A stretch of 64,000 nt of DNA, taken from contig JAMYWO010000009.1 in the NCBI GenBank assembly GCA_024220525.1, positions 47,124-111,123 of the forward strand. The letters run 5' to 3'. Below are positions 9,758 to 22,373 of this stretch, in pieces (position 1 is the first letter of the stretch; every line of letters begins with the position of its first letter). Made by a program: the position numbers and the translations under genes. The DNA comes from Cochliopodium minus. Its lineage: Eukaryota > Discosea > Himatismenida > Cochliopodiidae. The notes beneath the pieces were generated by a model, which did not search any database, was not told where the DNA came from, and saw only the letters and a list, made by a program, of their open reading frames with translations.

Positions 9758-12700
9758 ATGTTGGACAATGAGTGGATATATTATTGGAACAGGAAACAAG
9801 GGGTAGGACAATTTAGAATTAAAATTTGAATTAATTTTTAAATAAAATTTGAAATAAAAAAAAAAAAATAATTGAAAGGATCAAGAAGAAATGAAATCAA
9901 AGATGAATGATCTTATCAATCCACGTGATAAAAAGCCTTCTTATCAATCACTTGTGGATCTTCAAGAGATGATAATGAAAGAGGAAGAGAAATCGTTGGA
10001 TTTCATGAAATATTTCAAAGAGACCTTTGATAAGAAGAAGATATTCATAGATAGGTATCAATATAGCTATCATGATCCTAATCATTTTTTTTTATATAAA
10101 TTACGCCCTTATTTATTTTTAACAATATCAAATTTTATTTTTGCAGAGAAGAAAGTTTTCTTGATTTTGTGGTAAAGAAAAATATTGGAATTAAAATATC
10201 ATTCTCCTCTTTGATTGATTCACAATTATTATCTTTTTATTACAGGATAGATGTTTATTGAAGGCAACAGATGAGAAAGTTCCAATATTAGAAAGAGTGA
10301 GATATTTACAAATAGGTAATAATAAATGCATTTGCAATATATCCAATCTCTATAAATGAACAAACAACTTCAAATAAAAATATAATTTATATTTCGCTTA
10401 AATTTCATTTGAAAAAATAAATCAAAGTATCTCAAAGATTGGATGAATATTTTATGATCAGAGTGAATGGATTAATTCTGCAAACGAAATATGGTGGATC
10501 CTTCTCAGCAATAGATGGTATGAAATGAAATGAAAAAAAGCAAAAATTAATTTTATATTTAATCAATTTTAAAAGGATCAACACCAACACAACTATTGGG
10601 AATGATCAGAATAAAAGTTAGCAATTTTTTTAAAAAAAAGTAATTAAATAATTAAAATTTATTTTAGGTATCAGATTTGGAGAAAAGACAACAAGAATGT
10701 TTCCATAAAGCAATATTGCCAGAATTGGAAAAGCATCATATAAATTTCGTCAACGTAGAAATGTTAAGTAAAAAAATGAAGACTAAACTTCTTAAGTATT
10801 ATTATGAGTGCATTCATCCTGTATTAACTCCACTTGCATTTGATGTTGGTCATCCGTTTTCACACATTAATAATTTGTCACATGTAAAACAAGAATTTTT
10901 TTAACAATTTTTTATTTTTTATTTTTTAATTTTCTTTTTATTTGGAAATTAGAATATAGCAGTAAATTTTTTAAAAAAACATTGTATTATAAGATTAAGT
11001 TCTCAAATCTTTTTTGTTTTTTCAAATTATAAGGTTTTACTAAGGAAAAATGATAAAGGTAAATTTTTTTTTTTTTTTTAATTTTCAAATTAATTTAATT
11101 GTTTATTTTAAAATTTTTTTATTTTAACAATTATCTAAAATAAACAAGTTTAACAATAAACAATTTTTTTTTTAGAGGGAAAACCGGAAGGACCAGTGAA
11201 ATTCGCACGTATCCTGATCCCCACTAACCTCCCTCGCTTCATCTCCGTAGCCACCATCAAAGAAAAATACAAACTCTCCGAGGAAACTCTCCACCAGGCT
11301 TCCAAAATCAACAACATGTTCGAAGGATACCTCAAAATAGGGAAGAGCAAATATAAAAAAGGGATTAAGCCTAAATATTATTATAGGGACGTTTTGGAGG
11401 AAAATTCTGTTGGTGTGAGAAAGTCTGGCGTTTTCATTCCTTATAGAGCTACCCCTCAGGGAAGTGAGCCTACCAATGATTTTTTGAGAATAGAAGATGT
11501 CATCAAATATTTCATGAAGGTTAGAAATAAACTACAATTATTTTAAAAAACACAAAAAATAATAAAATTAATTAGCACAAAAAAAAGAAATTAAAAACAT
11601 AAAAAATTTAAAATTATTAAAATGAGAAATATAAATTATTAATATAAAAAATTATTAAAATTAATAAATTCTTTATTAATTCAAAAAATCTTAAAAGTAA
11701 AATTTGATTAAATGTTTTTTTCATTTAAAATAGATTTTGTTTCCTGGTATGACTATTGTTTCTTCATATTTCTTCAGGGTCGTCAGAGACAGCGAAATCA
11801 AATCAGAATCCAACAACGATGACAAAGCGAGTGACCTTCTGACGACACTAGAAATAGGAGTGGTGCGCACACGTTTCTTTAACGTGGTTAAGCTACAAGG
11901 TTAAAAAATTATCTTTTTTTATTTTTTTTTCTAAAAATTTATTTAAACATTTTTATTTAATATTTTTTTACATTATTTTTTATTTTTTATTTTAAAATTT
12001 TTTAATATTTTTTTTTCACAGAGTTAAACTTTTATTTTATTTTATTTATTATTTTTTTTTTATTTTATTATTTTTATTATTTATTTTTTTTTTATTTTAT
12101 TTTATTATTTTATTATTTTATTATTTTATTATTTTTTTATCTTATTATCTTATTATCTTATATTATCTTATTTTATTTTAATTTATTTTATTTTGTTATT
12201 TTTTATTTTGTTATTTTTTCATTAGTTTCGGAAGACGTTCCCGAAAACGTACTAAATCTCTTGAAGGAAAACTTAAAGATAGAAGAAACAGCAGTTTATA
12301 GGATTCCATCTGAGTATCCCACCCAATGGCTAGGTTTCAACCACTTGGACGCCATTTTCACTCTTAATCTCCCTCATCTTAAATATCCCTCTTTTGGTAA
12401 AACATTTAAAATTTTATTAAAAATTTTTAAATTTTTTATTTATTTTATTATTTTTTCGATTTTGATTTTTTTTTTCAGTTTTATATTTTTTTTGGTTTTC
12501 TTTCTTCAATTTTAAATTGTTTTTTTTTTGATTTATTTATTTTAATTTATTTTTTATTCTCATAAAATATTTTAGTTCCATCAAATGTAATTTCAGAAGG
12601 AGAAGATTTGTTTTATGGTAAAAAATAATATATTTAATTTACTTTTATTTTTATGTTTTACATTTTAATTTATTTTTATTTTTATTTTTTTACTTTTTTT

Positions 12701-15522
12701 TTATTTTTATTTCTATTTTTTTTGATTTACAATTTAGCAATAAAGGAAAGGGATATCCTTTTACATCACCCATACAATTCTTTTAAAACCACTCTTGATT
12801 TTTTCTGGAAGGCTGCTTCGGGTAAAAAAAAAATAAATTAAAAATTAAAAATAAATTAAAAAAACTCAACAATGTTTTTTAAAAAAATTAAATTTCAGAT
12901 CCTGATGTATTGGGTAATTTATTTCTTCTTTTATTTTTTGTTTCTTTTTATTTTTCTTTTATTTTTTTTAGCAATAAAATGCACACTTTATAAAATTGCA
13001 AAGAACTCTATGATAGTAGAAAGTCTCCTCACAGCAGTGTCCAACCAAAAACAAGTCACTGTATTAGTGGAATTGAAAGGTAAGAAATCTTTTATTTTAT
13101 TTTTTTCTTTTTTTAATTTATTTTTTCTTTTATAATTTAAATTTTCCCAATTATTTTATCATTTATTTTATTTTTAGAATTTTTTTCATTTTTTTCATTT
13201 TGTTTAATTTATTTTTTATTTTTTTTTCAATCATTTTATTTTTTTATTTTAGTTTTTCCATATTTTTTTTTAGAATTTTTTAAAAGTTTAAATTTACATT
13301 ATTTTTATTAATTTTTATTTATTTATTTTTCCAATTATTTATTTCATTTTTTCATTTCATTATATTTTTAAAATTTTTTTAAATTTTTTTTCTTTTTAGC
13401 AAGATTCAACGAAAAATACAACATTCAATGGGCCAAAAGTTTGGAGTCACAGGGAGTCCACGTGGTTTATGGATTAGACAACGTAACCACTCATGAAAGT
13501 GGCCATGGTGATCCGTAAAGAAAGTGGAGGTGAAATGAGAAATTATGTCCATTTGGACTGGAAACTATAATGGTATTTTATTTAAATTTATTTTTAAATT
13601 GTTTATCATTTTAGTTAAATTTTTTGAATATTTTTTTTTATTATTTTTTTCATTTTATTTGTTGAAATAGATCATTCTTTTTAATTGTTTATTTTTAACA
13701 TGAATCGTTCATTTTTATAACAAAAAAATTTTTTATTGATTATTTTTTATTTGATCATTTTTTTTTTATTTAATTATTTATTTATTTCTTTTTTTATTTT
13801 ACTATTGATTTTTTTATTGTTTTTTTAAAATTAATTTTATTTTACTATTGGTTTTTCAATTGTTTTTTTATTATTTTACTATTAATGGTTTTTGTAATAT
13901 TAATTTATGGTTTACATTTTTTTTTGTTTTTTTTATTAATATTATTTTCTGGTTTACTTTTTTATTTTTTTAAATGATTTATTTTTATTTTTCTATTGGT
14001 TTTTAATAATTTATTTTCTGGTTTACATTTTTTTTATTTTTTGGAACTATTTTTAATTATTATTAAATTTAAATTTTTTTATTTTTCTATTGGTTTTTTA
14101 TTAATTTTTTTACATTTTTTTTGTTTTTTTTTAATAATTATTTTTGAACAATTTTTAATTATTTTTAAATTTTATTAAATTTTTTTAATTCAATTTGTTT
14201 ACCAACCCTTTTTTTATTGATAGAACACACCTCAAGATGGTACAGCGACGTCTCACTGTTCACCTGCAACGAAAAGCTCTCCAATGACGTGACGAATTTC
14301 TTCAACAGACTGACAGGCTTCGCCCCCACAGCAACCTACGAAAAGCTCATCAGCACCCCCGGAAACCTCCGCGAATTCATCATTAAGAGAATCGAGTCGG
14401 AGATTGAATTTGTCCGACAGGGAAAAAAGGGTCACCTCATTTTCAAGACTAACAATTTGAATGACCTTGGTATTATTACTAAGTTGTATGAGGCTTCTTT
14501 TCGTGGTGTTACCGTTGAGTTAATTGGTTTATTATTTTTTTTTTTCTAATTTTTTATTTTTTAATTTTTAATAATATTTTTTCAATTATTTTTTATTTTT
14601 ATTTTTGTTCATTTTTTATTTTTTATTATTTTTATGATCTTATTTTTATTTTTTATTTTTTATTTTATTTCAAATTTTTTAGGTTTATTATTTTTTTTTT
14701 CTAATTTTTTATTTTTTATTTTTTATTTTAAATTTTATTCTTTTATTTTTATTTTTGTTCATTTTTTATTTTTTATTTTTATTTTTTATTCTTTTCTTTT
14801 TTATTTTTTATTTAAATTTTTATTTTTAATATTTATTTTTTCAATTATTTTTTATTTTTATTTTTATTTTCAATTTTATTTTTCAAAATTTTTATTTTTA
14901 TGATTTCATTGTTATTTTTATTTTATTTTTTAGTAAGAGGAATTTGTTCCATTCGTCCAAAAGTGGATCAACTTTCCGAAAACATAAGAATTATAACTTT
15001 AAATGGAAGGTAAAAAAAATAGTTTTTTATAATCATATTTTTAATTATTTTTTTTTTAAATTTTTTTTTTATTTTTGAAAAGATTTTATGAGCATTCAAG
15101 AATTTTTTATTTCTTTAACGACAACCAACCCAAAGTCTACCTCTCATCTGCTGATCTCATGCCACGTTGTTTGGACGCTCGTATAGAACTTTTGTGGCCC
15201 ATTGAAAGTCCCAATCACATTGCTCACATTACCAATCTCCTTCAACACCAATTAAAAGACAACTGTTTTTCTGCTGGTAACATTTTATTTTTATTTTGTT
15301 TAATTTTTTAAATTATTTTTTTTTAAATTTTTTTAAATTATTTTTTTTTTTTTCAAAAAAAAAGAATTACAAAATGGTACTTGGGTGCCTGTTGTTAGTT
15401 CAGAAGAGGTTCATGATTCAGAGGTTAACATCATGGAAATGGTCGAAAACAGTGGGCAACTTGGATTTAGGAAAAACCAACAAAGAGGACTTGGAGAATC
15501 CAACTTCTTTGAGTTCAATTAA
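9758..15522 (+). CDS. ppk1: polyphosphate kinase 1, two apparent frame breaks
   Basis: Twenty-one exons can be chained from ATG 9758 to TAA 15520-15522. The chain gives the N-terminal and head domains ([25 protein letters not shown]-like [19 protein letters not shown]) and the catalytic C-terminal domains ([61 protein letters not shown]). These are diagnostic of PPK1, which polymerises the ATP gamma-phosphate into polyphosphate; bacteria and Dictyostelium have it. Exon 8 is only 9 bases (10953-10961) and exon 15 only 15 (12899-12913). In exon 17 (13400-13572) the frame breaks twice: at the catalytic His (ACT CAT G then AAAGTGGCC, about 13492) and at the HLGTGNYN motif (CATTTGG then ACTGGAAAC, about 13557). 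Each looks like a loss of two bases, or a skip of one. Both flanks match the family perfectly. Possible causes are sequencing error, pseudogenisation or frameshifting. Confidence 0.93.
11900..12225. repeat. TTATTT/TATTTT-rich intron of PPK1
   Basis: An intron consisting almost wholly of ATTTT, TTATTT and TTATC units. Comparable T-rich simple sequence fills the introns at 13573-14223 and 14527-14933 of the same gene. Confidence 0.75.
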
Positions 15523-15669
15523 ATTAAAAAGGAAAATAACAAGGAGAAAAAATTTTTTTTTTCATTTTGAAAATAAAAAAAAAACTTTGTTCATAATTTT
15601 TTTTTGAAAATATTAAAAAAAATAAAAACAAAAAAAAATTTTTATTAATTTTTTTTTTAATAAACTTTT

Positions 15670-18600
15670 TTATTTTTGTGCAGAAGAAAACTTGACTTTC
15701 TCAGAACTTATCCCTTCAGTAGGTCTAGTATTCCAATTCTTATTTACCCATTCCAATCTAGAAAGAGCTTCTTTCTTGATAGAATTTAAAATTCTCTTTT
15801 CAGCTCTCCTCAAAATGACAGCGTACTTAGCATAAACAGACAACTTTCCCGCCAACAAAATGTTTTTGTCTTCTGCTCTGGTTGTAGGGTAGCTTTTAAG
15901 TAATTCTGTGCAGAAACCAAGAACGTCTTGCAAAACTTTTTTTTCGTTGTGTGAAGATAACGGCTTTCCTTCTCTTGCTCTCTCAAAATCAGAGATATCA
16001 ATCATTTCTTTAATAATTTAAAATTATTTTTATTGGATATTTATTTATTTTTATTTATTTTTTGAATTTTTTTTACCTGCATTGTAAATTCTTAAAGCGT
16101 ACAAAAGAGATTCAGGCAAACTTTCACCATCCAACTTGAAAATGTGATTAGAAAGAGAACCACTAACAAGTAAATAAAGTAAAAATAAAAATAAAAACAA
16201 AAAATGTAAAAAAAAAATAAATGAAAAAATAAATGAAAATCATTTAAATTAATAAAATCATTTAAATTATTATAAAAAATAAATAAATGATTTAAAAATA
16301 AAAATAATTTAAATCTCAAGAAAAATTTTTTACTTGAATTTTAAGTGTTTGTGTAATTCCATCATTTTGTTTCCGAACAATTTGTCGTCGATGTCGAGGG
16401 AGATCGACAAATCAAAGGTGATTTTGTTCTTTTGGATCATGAAACCATACTTCTCCAACAAGAACACATTGTCTTTTATTCCGTCATTCAAGACCACTCT
16501 TTCTCCCTTCTTCACTTTTTCTGTTTTTTTCAAAAAATTTTCAATTTTATTTTGAATCAACTAATTATTTTATTTTTTCTTATTTTCTTATTTTCTTATT
16601 TCTTATTCTTATTTTCATATTTTTTTATTTTTTTTGTTTTTAATAACATCTTATTATTTTTTTTAGTAAACTTTATTTTTTATTTTTTATTGTTTTTTGT
16701 TATTTGTTTTTCTTTTTGAAATATTAATGATTTTTTTTTTATTTTTTATTTTTTTATTTTTTTTGTTTTTATTTTGAAATATTAATTATTCAGATTTTTT
16801 TTATTTTTTTATTTTTATTTTTTATTTTTTGTTTTATTTTTTGTTTTGAAATATTAATAATTTTTTTTTATTTATTTTTTTATTTTTTTTGTTTTTAACA
16901 TCTTATTATTTTATTTATATTTTTAAAGTAAACTTTGTTTTTTGTTTTTATTTTTTACTTTGAAATATTAATGATTTTTTTTTTATTTTTTATTTTTTTT
17001 TATTTTTTATTTTATTTTTTTATCTTATTTTTTTCATTTCATTTCATTTTTATTTTTTTTGTTTTTGTTTATTTTTTTTTTTGGATATTTTTACTTATTA
17101 TTTCAACGGTCAAAACTTTTTCTTTGACGTAAATTTTGGTGTGGGAGTCATCAGAGTAGGAGTAGAACTCCATCAAAGGATCAATGTATGGGGCATATGT
17201 CTCTGTGTCTGTTCCTGAGCTCATTTCTCTCGAGTGTACAATATCTGCAATCCACTTCCTGATTATTTAAAAAATTTTAAATAAAAATTTAAAAAAAAAT
17301 TAATGAAAATGAAATGAAAAATAAAAAATAAAGTAAAACCCATAAAATAACGTAATAAAAATGAATGAATGAAATTAAAAAAATAAAATATAAAAAATGT
17401 AAAATAAAATATAAAAAATAAATAAAAATGGATTTTAATAAAATAATGAAAAATAAAATCGTTGTGAATAGAAAATACTCCCAAGAATAAGCAGTATTAA
17501 AAATTTTAATATTAAAAAAATAAAAATACATGAAAATTAAAAAATATAAAACGAGATAATAAAAATGAAATATGAAGAAAAAAAAAATCAATAAATCAAT
17601 AAATAAGATTTCAACCTCCAAATAAATAAAAATAATATAAAATATAAAAATATTTTTGTTTTTGGATACCATCTTTTTAAATTAATTTTTTTGTTTTTGA
17701 AAGTGTCAATGGATTTGAGTTTGGAGTAGAGTTGTTTGAACTCCATTTTGAAAGCAGCGATGCTTTCTTTGACGTTCTTCCAGATTTGGGTGGAGCGGAG
17801 TTGGAGCGCGTCTTTCTTGTCCCATTGATTTGGACTTTTTACTTGGAGTTGTTTAGTAAGATCTAAAAAAAAATATTTTTTTGATTAATAAAAATTAATT
17901 GTTAATTAAAAAATTTTAACAACATAACACATGATAATAAAAAAAAATATTTAATAAAAAAAAAATGGAAATAATTAAAAGTATGAAATAAAATTTAAAT
18001 ATAAAAACTATATTTAACAATAATATAATTTAATATTAAAAATTTCATAATAAAATTTCAATAAAACAAATATTTAAATCGAATATAAAGAATGAAATGA
18101 AATTTAAATTTAAAAACTATATTTAACAATAAAATGTAAATAAAAATAATTTAAAATTTTAAAAAACAAATTGTGAAAACAAAAAATAAAAAACTATTTA
18201 CCAAAGAAAGCAGACAAAGATTCAGATTTTGGATCATCAAATTTGAGCAACAACCACAAACAATATAGATCTATCTCTTTTATGTTTCCGATTTTGTTCT
18301 CTATCTCCTTTGCCAATGGATCTTCTTTCATCAAATCTCTGCTCACCATATCAGACAAAGGTCTTTGGAAGATTATTTCTCCTTCCTTTCAAAAAAAAAA
18401 AAATTATTAAATTAATTCAGAGAAAATTAAATTATAAATGGTTATAATCTCATTATTGAACATTTCAGAATGGATATGATAAATCTTTGTGATTATATCA
18501 CTATAATCATATTTTTTATGATTCAGCTAAAATATATATTTTTATAAATTTTCATATTTTTGAAAGGGAATTTTAATATCACCAACAATCATGTTGATTG

Positions 18601-18888
18601 AGTTATTGATCTTATATTGATTTTATAATTTCTTTTTTTATGCACTGTATGATTAAAAAATTTGCTTACATTCAGATCTTGCTTTGCAATCAATCCCAAT
18701 TTCCCAATAGCACCTAATTTATTGTTTTTGGCATTGGTAGTTATTTCTACCAATTGCTCTCTGAATCCCTTGGATATCCATCCCAATGTATCTTCATTCA
18801 CTTTGTATTTATCTTCTTTTACATTGGAAGACAATACAAGAAGATAAGACAGTGTAATAAATAAAAATACTCTCAAAATTATTTTCAT
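15670..18888 (-). CDS. SET-like (Rubisco LSMT/SETD3 family) protein with signal peptide
   Basis: Minus-strand exons run from 18888 down to the stop near 15670. The N-terminus MKIILRVFLFITLSYLLVLS is a classic signal peptide. A SET-type start follows (LGWISKGFREQL, then KLGAIGKLGLIAKQDLN), then EGEIIFQRPLSDMVSRDLM (about 18210-18385), WKNVKESIAAFKMEFKQLY (about 17700-17860), APYIDPLMEFYS (about 17105-17265) and KGERVVLNDGIKDNVFLLEKYGF (16330-16540). The last exons give LDGESLPESLLYALRIYNAG and a helical tail resembling the Rubisco-LSMT substrate-binding domain. In active members the segment at PYID is followed by NHS, and the later motif is SYG; here they read MEF and NDG, so methyltransferase activity is doubtful. 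The signal peptide suggests a secretory or endomembrane location, unusual for the family. Confidence 0.72.
16561..17104. repeat. T-rich simple-sequence intron
   Basis: A degenerate tandem block in which units containing TTTTTATTTTTT and GAAATATTAAT recur several times (around 16720, 16780, 16850 and 16960). It lies inside an intron of the SET-like gene. Confidence 0.7.
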
Positions 18889-19528
18889 TTTTTTTTATAT
18901 TTTCACTCTAACATTGACTCACTCAACAATTCAATCAAAACTTTAAAAAAATAAAAATGGTTTTAAAGGAAGAATGGTTTGGAGATCAAAAATAAAATTT
19001 CATTTTTTACAGAAACAAATTGAATAAAAGTTTTGACAAAAAAGAAAATATTCAAAACTTGGTGATATAAATATATGCTTTCAAATTAGCAACTTCAAAA
19101 CATATCCTTGTTTGAAATCAGTAAAATCATTCTTTTTAAATTCTTTTTGATTGAAGAAGCTTGATTTTTGAAGAAAATGAAGCAGATACAATTGATAAGT
19201 TTAGAAAAACCAATTTCAATTGTAATTAATTTCAGTATTCAGAAGAAAGCAAGATATTACAGATCTAAAATCAAGAAACCACCAACCAAGAGTCAAAGTA
19301 GTCATTTTGTGAAATCAAATGATTTTGAAAGTTTCCAAGTTGACCAGAAACAAAAGAATTGAATTCCTCTTTTATTTCGGTTGGAAGTTACTAAAAGTGA
19401 AAAGAAAATTAGAAAAACAAAAGAAATCTGAATTGTAAATAATTACATCATAAAAGAGAATGTTTTGATAATTTAGAAGAAAAAAAAAAAGAATTAGAGT
19501 ATATAATTCAAAATCTTAAAAATTTGAT
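18889..19528. other. intergenic region with one doubtful small ORF
   Basis: Between the 5' end of the SET-like gene and the 3' end of the F-box gene. A 62-codon plus-strand ORF at 19177-19362 starts with ATG and is rich in Lys, Ser and Gln, without recognisable motifs. I give it low weight. Confidence 0.35.
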
Positions 19529-20819
19529 TTAATTGGAAAAAATTGTAAGTTTTTTGACTTCAAAATACTCATTTTTATGTGTAATACTAACAGCAAAACG
19601 AAGACCACCTTTAGAATAATTCAAACTACTCAAAGAACATACCGCAGACTTTACAGGACCGGATAAAGTGTCATAATGAACTTGCTTCTTCTCAAAATCA
19701 ATCACTATTTTAAGATCTATCACGGGACCATCCTTATTTTGGTATGAAGATTCTCCAAAACTATTCGCAACGACTATTAATAAAAAACATATTTTTAAAG
19801 AAAGTAATAAAAGTTTGAATGTTCAACAACAAGTTGCAAAAGAAAGGTTTTTTAGAAATATTTTAAAAAATTTTTAAAAAATAAATTATTTTTCAAATTT
19901 CCATTCAATTAATTTTTCTATTATTAATTTCTTTTTTTATTATTAAACTTTTCTTTACCTCCAACTCCATTTCCAGAGTATTGATACTGTTCCCAAGCAG
20001 AATAATCTTTATTAATCACTCCTAGTTAAATAATATTTAAAAAATAAAAACAAAACGATTTTTTTAAAATAAAAAAAACAAAAATTTTTTTTTTTTACCA
20101 ATAGTGACCCATGCGGAATAATCACTCCTATAACTACAAATCAATTCGACTCTTTTGTCCCCATAAAAAACATTTTTAGAAGCAATAGTTCTGGTTCCAG
20201 AATTTAACAAATGTACCACTTTTCTTTTATTAATTATTTTATAGTTTTTGAATGCAAGATTTGGATCCCATTCGAAGAGATTCAAATGTTTAAAGTAAAG
20301 AAGATATTTGTTCATCTTTCTCTCATACACATCTTCTTGTGATTCCTTGACCATTTCTTCCATTTCTTCTTCGTTTATTTTATCTCCATTTTGTTCTTTC
20401 AAACATTTTTGTTCCCAGAAATATCCTTTTTTATATAAATTAAAATTTTTGAAAATTAAAATTTGATTCAATTCAAAGTATCTGATTCAAAACATCTATC
20501 TATCTCAATAATCAAGATTTTATTTTAATGAGAAATATATTGGAAATTTCATAAATATCTTTATTTATTCTGTCAATATTTTAATACACTCACCTGAATT
20601 TTGAGATGTGAATAAATATTTGAAAAAGAATTTATTCAATCTGAATATTGATCCCAAATCTTTCAAATCCAAATACTTCAAGATATATGTTAGAACAGAT
20701 TTGGGAATCTTCTCAAAATGAGATATTCCAGAAGCCACATTTTCAAGATCATTGAATAATTTTTCAAGAACATTATTCCTTTGATTAACTTGTAATTCGT
20801 TATTCTTTATTCCTTTCAT
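19529..20819 (-). CDS. F-box and SPRY domain protein
   Basis: Four exons in frame: 20819-20594, 20425-20099, about 20022-19959, and about 19774-19529. The N-terminal exon holds an F-box (FEKIPKSVLTYILKYLDLKD, then LGSIFRLNKFFFKYL). The second has WEQKC and a basic/acidic linker, then FEWDPNLAFKNYKI, where a B30.2/SPRY-like beta sandwich begins and continues SGTRTIASKNVFYG, SYRSDYSAWVTIG, VVANSFGESSYQN, DLKIVIDFEKKQVHY and GLRFAVSITHKNEYFEV. The protein probably acts as the substrate receptor of an SCF (Skp1-Cullin1) ubiquitin ligase, with SPRY recognising the target. Domain calls are by pattern. The F-box is clear; the SPRY call is moderately sure. Confidence 0.75.
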
Positions 20820-20874
20820 TTTTTTTTTTTGAATATAAAATATAAAAATATTAAAAAAAAAAAATCAGATCTAA

Positions 20875-22060
20875 TTAACAAATTTTATTTTCTTGGAGGA
20901 ACTCCAAAGATCCGACAGGTAGTAAAGTTACTTTTGAAAAATCTTCTCGTTGAGTTTTCCTGATTCTCACATTGCAAGGACCTTTCTCTAGAACATCTCT
21001 ATCAACAAACCAATCAAACAAACCAGATCCTATTATATTTTATAAAAAAAGATAAAAATTAAAAAATAAATTAATTAAAAAAAATGTAAAAAAAAAATAA
21101 TTTAATTGAATTAATTAAAAAATAACCTGTAGCCAATCCCCATGGATTTAATTCAATTAATTTAATATTTTCACTAGAAAAAAAGACCAAATCAACTACA
21201 CACTTGTTGAGATAAAAATCATCCAAAAGTGGTTTGATCCTAGCTTCCCAAAATGTAAGGACAGCATCAACGAACCACTCGCCCTCAAAAAAAAGAAGCT
21301 CATCGAAAAGTAGAAAGTGGAAATACTGTGAAATGGCAGTGAGTTTTCCATTGAAAATAAAACAACGAAACTCTCTCCAAATTTCGAATTGTTCCCATCT
21401 TCTTACTTGAAGATGTGTGACATCATTTTTTTTTTCGCTGAAATTTTTCATCACTAAGAAATCTTGCCAGATTCTGTAGCTTGATATCAGCAGATGGATG
21501 AACTGTTTTCCTTCGTTCATTTTTTGGCAATCCTTGGAACATGAGACTAATGTTTTTAAGGCTTCATTTTTTGTAAGCGGAAGTTTTTTGCTTTTTATTT
21601 CCTCGAAGAACATTTGTTTGGTTTGATGTGAATGAAACGACGCATCTTTGGGTGATCTCGTTGACATTCTCATGAATGTAACCCTATTATTATTTTCATC
21701 TATTTGATCCTTATACAATGTTTCGATACACTTATTGATTTTCTCGTTCAGTTTTTTCAAGATGGGTGATTTGCTTTCAATCAACTCGAATGAATCTTCC
21801 ATTGATATCTCTTTGTCGTGATATTTTATCATTTCTTCTATTTCTTCTTTGTTTATTTCTATTTCTTGTGTATCAAAGGTTATTTCTTTGAGTTGTGGAT
21901 ACCATTTGTTGAATGAATATTCCTCCAAGAAATCCAATCTTTCTTTTCCGTCCATCATCGTAGGGATATACAAGTCATCTTCTACTATTTTGGGATGATC
22001 ATCTTCATTTTTTTCTATCAAATAGAAATCCTCACTATCTTCGCTCAGATTCTCTTCCAT
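20875..22060 (-). CDS. cdc123: CDC123/D123 eIF2 assembly factor
   Basis: Two exons, 22060-21127 and 21029-20875, about 360 residues. Family motifs in order: FNKWYPQLKEITFDT near the N-terminus, FMRMSTRSPKDASF (D123 proteins have LRLSTRSPKD), EFRCFIFNGKLTAISQY, CVVDLVFFSSENIKLIELNP and, across the splice, WGLATGSGLFDWFVDRDVLE. The ELNP motif and preceding Asp are the metal/ATP-binding residues of the ATP-grasp-like fold. CDC123 chaperones assembly of the eIF2 alpha-gamma subunits and is usually single-copy and essential. An acidic insert (residues about 5-35 and 80-100) precedes the core. It is divergent with the RIOX gene across a 300-base gap. Confidence 0.92.
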
Positions 22061-22373
22061 TTTTTATTATTTCCAAAATTATATTTCTTCTCAAAAAAAA
22101 AAAAAACATTTGAGTCCATCATCCAGATAATTTTTATTAACTTCTTTAATCTTCAAATTTTTTTGTGTTTTTTGTGATTTTTTGAGTTGTTATGAAAGAA
22201 TACTGAATGATATATGTTCAATTAACTTTATGAACATTCAATTGATGAATTTCTGCTTTGATTTTTGTTGGATTTCTTCAATTAAATTTCGATTCCAAAT
22301 TTTTAATAAATAATTTTGAATTCAAAATTTGACTGTTATATTTCGACATTATCATTGAAATCAAAATGGTCTT
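22061..22373. promoter_or_regulatory. divergent promoter region, CDC123 / ribosomal oxygenase
   Basis: An AT-rich spacer between two divergent start codons. No specific motif could be recognised. Confidence 0.5.

Noticed and set aside
14634-14903. Phe/Leu/Ile-rich open frames in T-rich introns (also 16432-17132 and 35706-35953)
   Set aside because: T-runs translate as Phe/Leu/Ile/Tyr and stay open by chance; they look like membrane proteins but are intron sequence.
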